Source: JAAAPF01 sp964481035
Lineage (GTDB): Bacteria > Pseudomonadota > Alphaproteobacteria > Geminicoccales > Geminicoccaceae
Assembly: GCA_964481035.1 (NCBI GenBank)
Contig: CAYZSE010000071.1
Location: forward strand, 1-17,255
Direction: 5' to 3'
DNA length: 17,255 nt
This document shows positions 8,229 to 15,329 of the stretch, one piece after another. Position 1 is the first letter of the stretch. Each line of letters begins with the position of its first letter. Position numbers and translations under genes: made by a program. The notes under the pieces are model-generated. The model did no database searches and was not told the origin of the DNA. It saw nothing but the letters and a program-made list of their open reading frames with translations.

Positions 8229-11200
8229 ATGCTGGCGGATTGGCTCGCATCAGCGAACCTCGGGCACCTGTTGCCGCGCTTCGAAGCCGAGGGCGTCACT
8301 TGCGAGGATCTGGTCGACCTCACCGACGAGGATCTCCGCGAGCTCGGCCTCACCATCGGCGAGCGCAAGCGCTTCAGCCGGGCGCTGGCGGGCAGCGTCG
8401 CGCTGCTCGTCTCCGGCGAGCGCCGGCCGTTGACGCTGGCTTTCTTCGACCTCGTCGGCAGCTCGGCGTTGTGCGAGACGCTGGATGCCGAGGACATGGT
8501 CGAGCTCCTGCGCCGCTACCGCGAGTGCTGCTGCGCCGCGATCGATCGCTACGGGGGCCACGTCTCCCATCTCCTCGGCGACGGCGTGCTCGCCTACTTC
8601 TGCTATCCCGTCGCCCACGAGAACGACGCGGAACGAGCGGTGCGCGCGGCCCTCGAGATCGCCGAGCGGGTACCGCTGCTCGAGGCCCCGAGCGATCGCC
8701 CGCTCGCGGTGCGCTGCGGCATCGCCACGGGTCGCGTCGTCGTCACCGAGCTGTTCTCGGGGCGGGCGGCGGACAAGCACGCGGTGACCGGCTCGACCGC
8801 CAACCTCGCCGGCAGGCTGCAGACCCTGGCGCCCACGAACGGGGTCGTCCTCTCCGCGGCGACGGTGCAGCATGTCGAGCACCTCTTCGAGTGCGACCAC
8901 CTCGGCCGGCACGAGCTCAAGGGCTTCGCCGAGCCGGTAGCGGCCTGGCGCGTGCGAGGCGCCCGACGACGGCCCTGGCGCTTCGAGGAGGCGCCGGGGC
9001 GGGCGGTGAGCCCGTTCATCGGCCGGAGCGCCGAGCTGGCGGCACTGGAGGACTTCTGGCGCGGGGTTCGGTCCGGGGCGGGCGGCATGCTCTGGCTCGA
9101 CGGGGAGGCCGGTGTCGGCAAGTCGCGGCTCGCCGGTCGTTTCGTCGCCTCGCTGCGCGAGCGTGGCAAGGTTCGCGTGATGCAACTGCACGGCTCCGAG
9201 TTCGACGCCCACAGCCCGCTTCACCCCTTCAGGGCCTATCTGCGTCAGCGCCTCGGGCTCGCCGAGAACGCCGGCGATGCGGCGACGACCGCCGCCCTCG
9301 GCGTGCTCTTGCCGGACACGAGCGACGCGGCGGTGGCGTCCGTCGGCGCCTTCTTGCGGCTCGACGTCGACACCCTGGGGGGCGACAACGCCGCCATCCG
9401 CGAGCGGCGCCGCCGCGCGCTCGACGCCCTGACCGCGCATTTCGCTGCGGAAGCGAGCGATCGGGCGGTGCTGCTGCACGTCGAGGACGCCCATTGGCTC
9501 GATCCGACCTCGATCGAGCTGCTGGCCCAGGTCACCGCGGCGGCATCGGGCCTGCGCCTGGGCGTCTTGGCGACCTCGCGGCGAGCGTGGACGGAGGTGG
9601 TCCCGGCGCTGGACGGCGAGCTCGTTCGTGCCGTCCACCTCGAGCCGCTCGGCCCCGACGAGGTTCGCACCATGGTCCGCGCGAGCTTCGGCGACGAGCC
9701 GGTGCCGGGCGAGGTCGTGGCGCGGATCGCGCAACGCACCGACGGCGTCCCGCTGTTCGTCGAAGAGCTCTTGCGCCCGATGCTCGGGGCGGCGCAGCCG
9801 TCGGACTGGGCCGATCTCGCGACCGAGCAGGGTTTGCCCACGCCGGTGCCGACGACCCTGCAGGAGGCGTTCATGGCGCGCCTCGACCGGCTCGGCGAGC
9901 TCAAGGAGACGGCGCAGGTCGCCTCCGTGCTCGGCCGGTCCATCCATCTCGACACGTTGGCCGACGTATCGGGCCGACCGCGCGAGCGCATGGCGCGCCG
10001 GCTGGAGGCGCTGTGCACGGCCGGGGTTCTGCGTCAGGAATCGACGCTCGACCCCCCGGCGCCGGAACGCTATACATTCGCCCACGCCCTGTTGCGGGAT
10101 GCGGCCTATGACAGCCTGCTGCGCGAGCAGCGGCAGCGGTTGCACGCCCGCGCCGCGCAATCGCTGCTGCGCGGGTACACCGACTACGCCGCCGAGCGTC
10201 CGGACGTGATCGCCTGGCATTTCACCGAAGGTGGCCAGCTCACCGAAGCGCTGTCGCACTGGCTGGCGGCAGGTCGGCTCGCGGCGGCGCGATCGTCGCT
10301 GCACGAGGCCCGCCACGTCCTCGAATGCGGTGCCCGTATCGCCGAAGCGCTGCCCGCCTCGCGGGAGGTGATCGCGGCGCGGCTCGAGTTCGCCTCGCTC
10401 CTCGGGCCCGTCCTGGTCGCGCTGTGCGGGCCGCGCTCGGCGGAGAGCCAGCGGCTCTACGAGACGGCGGCGGCGCTCGCCGAGGAGCAGCCCGAGAGCG
10501 CCAACGACTTCGCGGTGCTCTGGGGCTGGTGGCGGCTGACGCGCGATTTCGGTGTCAAGGGCGAGCGCGCGAAGATGATGCTGCGCGTCGCCGAGCGCCG
10601 CGGCGAGCCGGAGATGCTGCTGCAGGCGCATCACTGCAATTGGGCTCGAGCCTTCCACGAGGGCGATCTCGCCGGCTGCCGTCGGCACATCGCGCTCGGT
10701 CTCGCGGTCTATGAGCGGAACGGCTGCGTCAAGCGGCCATGGCTCTTCGGCAATCACGACGCAGCGGTGTGCGGCTTCGGCGAGCTCGCCCTCGTGCTCT
10801 GGATGCAGGGCGAGTTGCACGGCGCGCTCGACGCCGAGCGCCGGGCGCTGGCGCTGGCGGAGCGCATCGACCACGCGGGCACGATCGCCCACGCGCTCGA
10901 CATCGCCCTGACCCATCGCTATTTCCGCCGCGACGTGGCGACCACCCGCGCCTTCGCGGAGCGCATCGTCGCCTTCGCGGAGGACCGCGGCATGCGCGAG
11001 CACCGCGCCCGGGGGCAGCTGTTCCTCGGCTGGGCGATGGCACGGGCCGGCGAGCCGGCTGCGGGGTTGGCGATCTTCGAGCAAGGTTATCGCCGGCAGC
11101 GGGCGATCGGCAGCGACGAGGACACGCCCTACTACATCTGCATGCTCGCCGAGATCTTGAACGAGGTCGGCCAGCACGAGCGCGCCCTGACGGAGCTTCT

Positions 11201-11558
11201 GGAGGTCCAGGCCGAGCTGGCGCGGCTGGGTATCTGCAACTGGGAGCCCGAGATCTGGCGCCTCGTCGCGGTGACGACACGACGGGCGCGCCCGCGGGCG
11301 AAGGCCGACGCTTGGGACGCGTTCGAGCGGGCGGCCGCGAGCGCGGCGCGGCAGGGCGTCGTCATGCTCGACCTGCGCAACGCCGTCGCCGTCGCCGAGG
11401 CCGGCGGGCATCCGGCCGTCGCCGGGCGCTTGCAGCGGCTGCGCGCGGCGGTGGCCGAGCCCGACGACAGCGAGGACATCGTCGCCGCGGACCGCTGGCT
11501 CGATGCCCTGGCGGCCGCCCGACCCGCGGTGGCGGCGTCGGCGTCCGTCGCCGGCTGA
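8229..11558 (+). CDS. SAM domain-class III nucleotide cyclase-AAA ATPase-helical-repeat regulator
   Basis: This 1109-residue protein has four parts. A SAM (sterile alpha motif) domain (about residues 1-55) is followed by a class III cyclase homology domain (about 65-242). An AAA-type ATPase follows, with Walker A GEAGVGKS (292-299) and Walker B VLLHVEDAHWLD (414-425). A long alpha-helical TPR-like C-terminus runs to the end. In the cyclase domain, metal ligands Asp74 (FFDLVGSS) and Asp118 (LLGDGV) and the transition-state pair Asn192/Arg196 (NLAGR) are present. By eye, the base-specifying Lys is replaced by His114 and the usual Asp/Thr position by Ala185, so nucleotide choice or even activity is uncertain. 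There is no signal peptide or membrane span. It resembles the large cyclase/ATPase fusions that act as signal-responsive regulators. It lies 17 bp upstream of the YcaO gene, so it probably leads that operon. Confidence 0.87.
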   Translation: MLADWLASANLGHLLPRFEAEGVTCEDLVDLTDEDLRELGLTIGERKRFSRALAGSVALLVSGERRPLTLAFFDLVGSSALCETLDAEDMVELLRRYRECCCAAIDRYGGHVSHLLGDGVLAYFCYPVAHENDAERAVRAALEIAERVPLLEAPSDRPLAVRCGIATGRVVVTELFSGRAADKHAVTGSTANLAGRLQTLAPTNGVVLSAATVQHVEHLFECDHLGRHELKGFAEPVAAWRVRGARRRPWRFEEAPGRAVSPFIGRSAELAALEDFWRGVRSGAGGMLWLDGEAGVGKSRLAGRFVASLRERGKVRVMQLHGSEFDAHSPLHPFRAYLRQRLGLAENAGDAATTAALGVLLPDTSDAAVASVGAFLRLDVDTLGGDNAAIRERRRRALDALTAHFAAEASDRAVLLHVEDAHWLDPTSIELLAQVTAAASGLRLGVLATSRRAWTEVVPALDGELVRAVHLEPLGPDEVRTMVRASFGDEPVPGEVVARIAQRTDGVPLFVEELLRPMLGAAQPSDWADLATEQGLPTPVPTTLQEAFMARLDRLGELKETAQVASVLGRSIHLDTLADVSGRPRERMARRLEALCTAGVLRQESTLDPPAPERYTFAHALLRDAAYDSLLREQRQRLHARAAQSLLRGYTDYAAERPDVIAWHFTEGGQLTEALSHWLAAGRLAAARSSLHEARHVLECGARIAEALPASREVIAARLEFASLLGPVLVALCGPRSAESQRLYETAAALAEEQPESANDFAVLWGWWRLTRDFGVKGERAKMMLRVAERRGEPEMLLQAHHCNWARAFHEGDLAGCRRHIALGLAVYERNGCVKRPWLFGNHDAAVCGFGELALVLWMQGELHGALDAERRALALAERIDHAGTIAHALDIALTHRYFRRDVATTRAFAERIVAFAEDRGMREHRARGQLFLGWAMARAGEPAAGLAIFEQGYRRQRAIGSDEDTPYYICMLAEILNEVGQHERALTELLEVQAELARLGICNWEPEIWRLVAVTTRRARPRAKADAWDAFERAAASAARQGVVMLDLRNAVAVAEAGGHPAVAGRLQRLRAAVAEPDDSEDIVAADRWLDALAAARPAVAASASVAG

Positions 11559-11575
11559 GAGCGGAGGCATCGCCC

Positions 11576-12808
11576 ATGCCCGAAGTCGCGACGCTCGCCG
11601 AGGTCTCACCTGCGGGCCCCGAGCGAGCGGTCCCCGTCGAGGCGACGCTGGCGTGGCTGGGGCCGAAGCTCGCGACCATGGGCGTCACCCGCGTCGGCAT
11701 GGTCACCGGGCTCGACCGCATCGGCCTGCCGGTGGCGATGGCGGTGCGCCCGAACAGCCGTACGATCGCCGTGGCGCAAGGCAAGGGCACGAGCGTCGCC
11801 GCGGCCAAGGTCGCGGCGATCATGGAGACGGCGGAGGGCTTCCACGCGGAAACGCTGGAGGGGCCGCTGGTGCGCTCGAGCGCGCGCGCGCTCGGGGCGG
11901 CCGCGGTCGATCCCGAGCGCCTGCCGCGCGTTCGAAGCGGTGTCGATGCGGACCTCGGGGCGGCACGCCTGCTGTGGGTCGCCGGCGTCGACCTGGCGCG
12001 CGGCGAGAGCCGCTACGTGCCCTACGAGCTCGTCCACGCCGACTACACCTCGCCGCCGCCGGAGCCGCCGCGCTTTCATGCCACGACCAACGGCCTCGGC
12101 GCCGGCAACGTCATGGTCGAGGCGCAGCTCCATGCCCTCTTCGAGGTCGTCGAGCGTGATGCCGTCGCCTGCTGGCGGGCCTGCGGCGGGCCCGGCGCGG
12201 CGGAGGCGAGACCACTCGACCTCGCGGACGTCCCCGGCACCGGCCTCGGCGACCTGCTCGAGGCGATCGCGGCGGCCGATGTCGAGGTTGCCGCCTGGGA
12301 CGTCACCTCCGACATCGGCCTGCCGGTCGTCGTCGTTCTCCTCGTGCCGCGCGACGTCGAGACCAGCCCGGTCGAGCCGGAGATCGGCGCCGGCTGCCAT
12401 CTCCGCCCCGAGATTGCGCTCCAGCGCGCTCTCATGGAGGCGGTGCAGGCTCGCCTCACCCGCATCTCCGGCGCCCGCGACGACTTCGAGCCACGCTCCT
12501 ACGACGCGGCGGCGCGCGCCGCGCGGCGCCGGGATGCCCGGGCGTGGCTGGCCCGCAGCCGCAACCGGCCGGTGCCATGGAGCGCCGTGGCGGCGCGCTG
12601 GCCAGCCGCCGAGCGCGCGCCGGAGCGAGATCTGAACACCGTGCTCGCCGCTCTCACGGCCGCCGGCATGGGACCGGCCGTCTGGGTCGACCTGTCGCGT
12701 GCGGACGTCGACCTGCCGGTGGGCCGCGTCGTCGTGGCCGGGCTCGAGGGGCCGTGGGCGCCGGGTCAGGCGCTGCCGGGCCCGCGCGCGCGGGCGATGG
12801 CGCGATGA
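11576..12808 (+). CDS. YcaO-domain protein (TfuA-associated, probable peptide thioamide synthetase)
   Basis: YcaO enzymes use ATP to activate peptide backbone amides; partner proteins decide whether azolines, amidines or thioamides form. This 410-residue stand-alone YcaO has the N-terminal GVTRVGMVTGLDRIGLPVAM (36-55) and QGKGTSVAAAKVAAIMETAE (68-87). The ATP-binding segments are TTNGLGAGNVMVEAQLHALFEVVERD (170-195, with Glu182, Glu190 and Glu193) and PEIALQRALMEAVQAR (278-293). The C-terminus reads LPVGRVVVAGLEGPW and lacks a clear PxPxP ending of the azoline-forming type. No E1-like/ThiF partner or flavin dehydrogenase is nearby, which argues against azole formation. The next gene, sharing an ATGA overlap, is TfuA, the known partner for thioamidation. 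The ATG has GGAGG eight bases upstream (11563-11567). Thioamide chemistry is inferred from the partner, not from motifs. Confidence 0.9.
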   Translation: MPEVATLAEVSPAGPERAVPVEATLAWLGPKLATMGVTRVGMVTGLDRIGLPVAMAVRPNSRTIAVAQGKGTSVAAAKVAAIMETAEGFHAETLEGPLVRSSARALGAAAVDPERLPRVRSGVDADLGAARLLWVAGVDLARGESRYVPYELVHADYTSPPPEPPRFHATTNGLGAGNVMVEAQLHALFEVVERDAVACWRACGGPGAAEARPLDLADVPGTGLGDLLEAIAAADVEVAAWDVTSDIGLPVVVVLLVPRDVETSPVEPEIGAGCHLRPEIALQRALMEAVQARLTRISGARDDFEPRSYDAAARAARRRDARAWLARSRNRPVPWSAVAARWPAAERAPERDLNTVLAALTAAGMGPAVWVDLSRADVDLPVGRVVVAGLEGPWAPGQALPGPRARAMAR

Positions 12809-13896
12809 CGGTCGTCGTCTTCTGCGGGCCCACCGTCGACGCGGCGACGGTCCGCTCGCTGCTGCCGACGGCCGACTGCCGCCCGCCGGCCGGCCAGGGT
12901 GATCTCTTCGCCGCCGCGCGCGACCGGCCGGCGGCGATCGCGCTGGTCGACGGCGTCTTCTGCGAGCGGCCCGCGGTCTGGCACCGCGAGATCCTGGCGG
13001 CGCTCGAAGCCGGCATCCCCGTCTGGGGAGCGGCCTCGATGGGCGCCTTGCGCGCCGTCGAGTGCGCCGCCTTCGGCATGATCGGCAAGGGGCGCATCGT
13101 CGACGCCTACCGGGCGGGCCGCTATTCGCCGTTCGCCGATCCGTTCGACGACGACGACGAGGTCGCGGTGCTGCACGGGCCGCCCGAGCTGGGCTCGCCG
13201 GCGCTCTCCGACGCGCTCGTCGACCTCCGCGAGACGCTCGCTCGCGCCGAGTCTGCGGGCGCCATCGACGCCACGGTCCGCGACGCGGTCGCCCGGCGCC
13301 TGAAGGCCACCTTTTTCGCCGAGCGTCGGTTCGATGACCTAGTGGCGACGGTCGAGGAGCTCGCGGGCGCGGCGGCGGCCGCCGCCGTGGCGACGCAGCG
13401 CTGCTCGCAGAAGCGTGAGGACGCGCTCGCCGTGCTCACCGAGCTCGCCCGCGACGGCGGCGGCCCGGTCGAGGTGACCTGGCTGCGCGAGCGCACCGGC
13501 GACTGGGAGCGCTTCGTCGCCACGAGCGAGGTGCCGCCGCTCGCCCCGGCGGAACGCGCGGCGCTCGAGCGGCTCGCGCGCGATCCTTCCCGCCGCCGCC
13601 GCCTCGAGCGCCGCGCGGCGATGCGGCTCGCAGCCCTCGAGGTCGCCGCCGCCGAGCCGGGGGACGTCCGCGAGGCGCTCGGCGACTTTCGGATCGAGCG
13701 CGGGCTCGTCAGCCGCGCGCGGCTGGAGGCTTGGCTCGAGGCCAACGACCTCGCCGACGACGGCCTCGCGGCACTCCTGCGCGAGGAGGCGCGTCTCGGG
13801 GCGCTGGTCGAGCGCTTCCCCGCGGAACGGCTCGATTACGCCATCCTCGCCGAGCTCAGATCGGCGGGCGAATACATCGAGGAGAGTGGCCGATGA
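12805..13896 (+). CDS. tfuA: TfuA-like protein, partner of YcaO
   Basis: TfuA proteins accompany YcaO in trifolitoxin-type, thioamidated-peptide and methyl-coenzyme M reductase thioglycine systems. They are thought to enable sulfur delivery or activation. This 363-residue protein starts with the TfuA core: VVVFCGPTVDAATVRSLLP (3-21), ALVDGVFCERPAVWHREILAAL (46-67), the conserved GIPVWGAASMGALRAVE (70-86) and GMIGKGRIVDAYRAGR (91-106). A long, Ala/Arg/Glu-rich, mainly helical C-terminal half follows (about 180-363), ending FRIERGLVSRARLEAWLEAN and LRSAGEYIEESGR. That half has no function I can name. The ATG overlaps the YcaO stop (ATGA), and its own TGA overlaps the start of the metallopeptidase (ATGA), so all three are coupled. 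Family assignment is confident; the symbol refers to the family. Confidence 0.88.
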   Translation: MTVVVFCGPTVDAATVRSLLPTADCRPPAGQGDLFAAARDRPAAIALVDGVFCERPAVWHREILAALEAGIPVWGAASMGALRAVECAAFGMIGKGRIVDAYRAGRYSPFADPFDDDDEVAVLHGPPELGSPALSDALVDLRETLARAESAGAIDATVRDAVARRLKATFFAERRFDDLVATVEELAGAAAAAAVATQRCSQKREDALAVLTELARDGGGPVEVTWLRERTGDWERFVATSEVPPLAPAERAALERLARDPSRRRRLERRAAMRLAALEVAAAEPGDVREALGDFRIERGLVSRARLEAWLEANDLADDGLAALLREEARLGALVERFPAERLDYAILAELRSAGEYIEESGR

Positions 13897-15266
13897 GCGG
13901 CACGCGCGTGCGCCTCTTCCCCCAATCCGAAGGCTTCGAAGAGCCCGTGGTCGTGAGCCTGTCGCCGCCGGCGGGAACGGTCGGCCCCGGTCCGACCGAC
14001 GAGGACCTCCGCACCGTCCTGCCGGTCGACAAGCGCGAGCCCTACGCGCCGCCTGCCTATCTGCCGCCCTACCGCGGTCCGGTGCTGCCGCCGGCGCTGC
14101 CCGGCCCGGACGGCAGCTTCGACCACATTCCCCTCGATGCGCCGCAATTCCTGAGCCAGCACCTCTACGGCGCGGTCCGCTTCACCCTCGACGTCTGGGA
14201 GCCCTATTTCGGCCGGCCGGTCGAGTGGTGGCACGTGCGCGAGGTGCCCCGCCTCGAGCTCGTCCCGCTGGTCGACTGGAACAACGCCCATTCGGGTCCC
14301 GGCTTCATCGAGACCGGCATTCGCCGCGCCCGCGACGGCGAAGAGCGCCTGTTCGCGCTCAACTTCGACGTCGTCGCCCACGAGACCGGCCACGCCATCC
14401 TCTTCGCCGAGACCGGGCTGCCGCGGCCGGGGCGGGTCACCGCCGGTTATCTGGCCTATCAGGAATCCTTCTCCGACCTCGTCGCCCTCGTCGCCGCGCT
14501 GCACTTCCCCGCGGTGGTCGACCGCCTGCTGCAGCAGACGCGCGGCAACCTCTACGTGCTCAACCTCGTCGCCCGGATCGGCGAACTGTCGGCGGTCGAG
14601 CAGATCCGCGTCGCCGACAACACGACGACGCTCGCCGACGTCGCCTCGATGCGGCTGATGGCCGACGGCGCATGGTTCGATCCCTCCGGGCGCGACCGCA
14701 CCCAGCACCATGTCGCCCAGGTCTTGACGGGTGCGGTCTTCGACGTCCTCGTCGACCTCTTCCAGGACAACCTCACCGCCATGGGCGTGCTGCCGTCGGC
14801 GTTCGATGCCCGCGGCTGGGACGAGGCACGGGTCGAGGAGAGCTTTGCCGCGCTGGAGGCCGCGTCAGGCGACGCCCTCGCCGCCCACGGCCGGGCGTTC
14901 CGCGCGGCGCTCGCCGCCGCCCGCGACGACGTCGGGCGGGTGATGGCGCGGGCCATGGCCAGCCTCGAGCCGGACGATCTCACCCTCGATCGGGTCGCCG
15001 CGCGGATGCTCCAGGCCGCGGCGGTGGTCGGCATCCCGCGGCTGGAGACGGCGTTCTGGGAGAACTTCCTCCTCCGTGGGCTCGATCCGCGCCCGCTGCT
15101 CGCGCGCGAGGCCGCCGCGGCCGCCCGCTGGCGACGGGCGAGCTACGCCGAGCGGCGCCGGGCGGCGGCCGCCGGCCGCGCCGCGACCTCGGCACCGGGG
15201 GGCAGCGCCGCCGACTACGGCGTAACCCGGAAGTTGATGCCGCACGCGCATCGAACGTTGGAATAA
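13893..15266 (+). CDS. Gluzincin-type zinc metallopeptidase, cytoplasmic, in the YcaO-TfuA operon
   Basis: This 457-residue protein carries HETGH at 163-167 (two His ligands, catalytic Glu164). A likely third ligand is Glu191 in YQESFSDLVAL, which resembles NEAxSD of thermolysin-family (M4-like) peptidases. A downstream His pair in DRTQHHVAQVLTGAVFDVL may play the part of the M4 transition-state His. The N-terminus is Pro-rich (about 45-85) with no signal peptide or pro-domain, unlike secreted M4 enzymes, so it should act inside the cell. The C-terminal ~80 residues are Ala/Arg-rich. The ATG overlaps the TfuA stop. Its position directly before the repeat protein suggests it trims that product. 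That role is inference; only the zinc-protease assignment is supported by motifs. It could also be an inactive scaffold. Confidence 0.8.
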   Translation: MSGTRVRLFPQSEGFEEPVVVSLSPPAGTVGPGPTDEDLRTVLPVDKREPYAPPAYLPPYRGPVLPPALPGPDGSFDHIPLDAPQFLSQHLYGAVRFTLDVWEPYFGRPVEWWHVREVPRLELVPLVDWNNAHSGPGFIETGIRRARDGEERLFALNFDVVAHETGHAILFAETGLPRPGRVTAGYLAYQESFSDLVALVAALHFPAVVDRLLQQTRGNLYVLNLVARIGELSAVEQIRVADNTTTLADVASMRLMADGAWFDPSGRDRTQHHVAQVLTGAVFDVLVDLFQDNLTAMGVLPSAFDARGWDEARVEESFAALEAASGDALAAHGRAFRAALAAARDDVGRVMARAMASLEPDDLTLDRVAARMLQAAAVVGIPRLETAFWENFLLRGLDPRPLLAREAAAAARWRRASYAERRRAAAAGRAATSAPGGSAADYGVTRKLMPHAHRTLE

Positions 15267-15286
15267 TCGCAATCATCGCGTAATGT
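15258..15286 (+). promoter_or_regulatory. Possible internal promoter for the repeat protein
   Basis: The 63-bp gap is strikingly AT-richer than its surroundings. Two overlapping promoter readings exist. One is TTGGAA, a 17-bp spacer and TAATGT. The other is an extended -10 of the form TGG-AATAAT at 15259-15267, which resembles the TGG-TAGAAT element before the cyclase gene. Either would start transcription before the ATG at 15330. Motif evidence only. Confidence 0.28.
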
Positions 15287-15317
15287 GATGGCGGCCCGAA
15301 GCGGCCAACCCAGCGAC

Positions 15318-15322
15318 GAGGG
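15318..15322 (+). promoter_or_regulatory. Ribosome binding site deciding the repeat-protein start
   Basis: GAGGG ends seven bases before the ATG at 15330. The earlier in-frame GTG (15285) and ATG (15288) have no such site. Confidence 0.6.
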
Positions 15323-15329
15323 CACGGAC

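Noticed and set aside
8250..11609. 1119-codon open frame on the minus strand opposite the cyclase gene
   Set aside because: Composition is that of an antisense shadow (Arg/Ala/Gly/Asp-rich, no domain), while the plus strand encodes clear SAM, cyclase and ATPase motifs.
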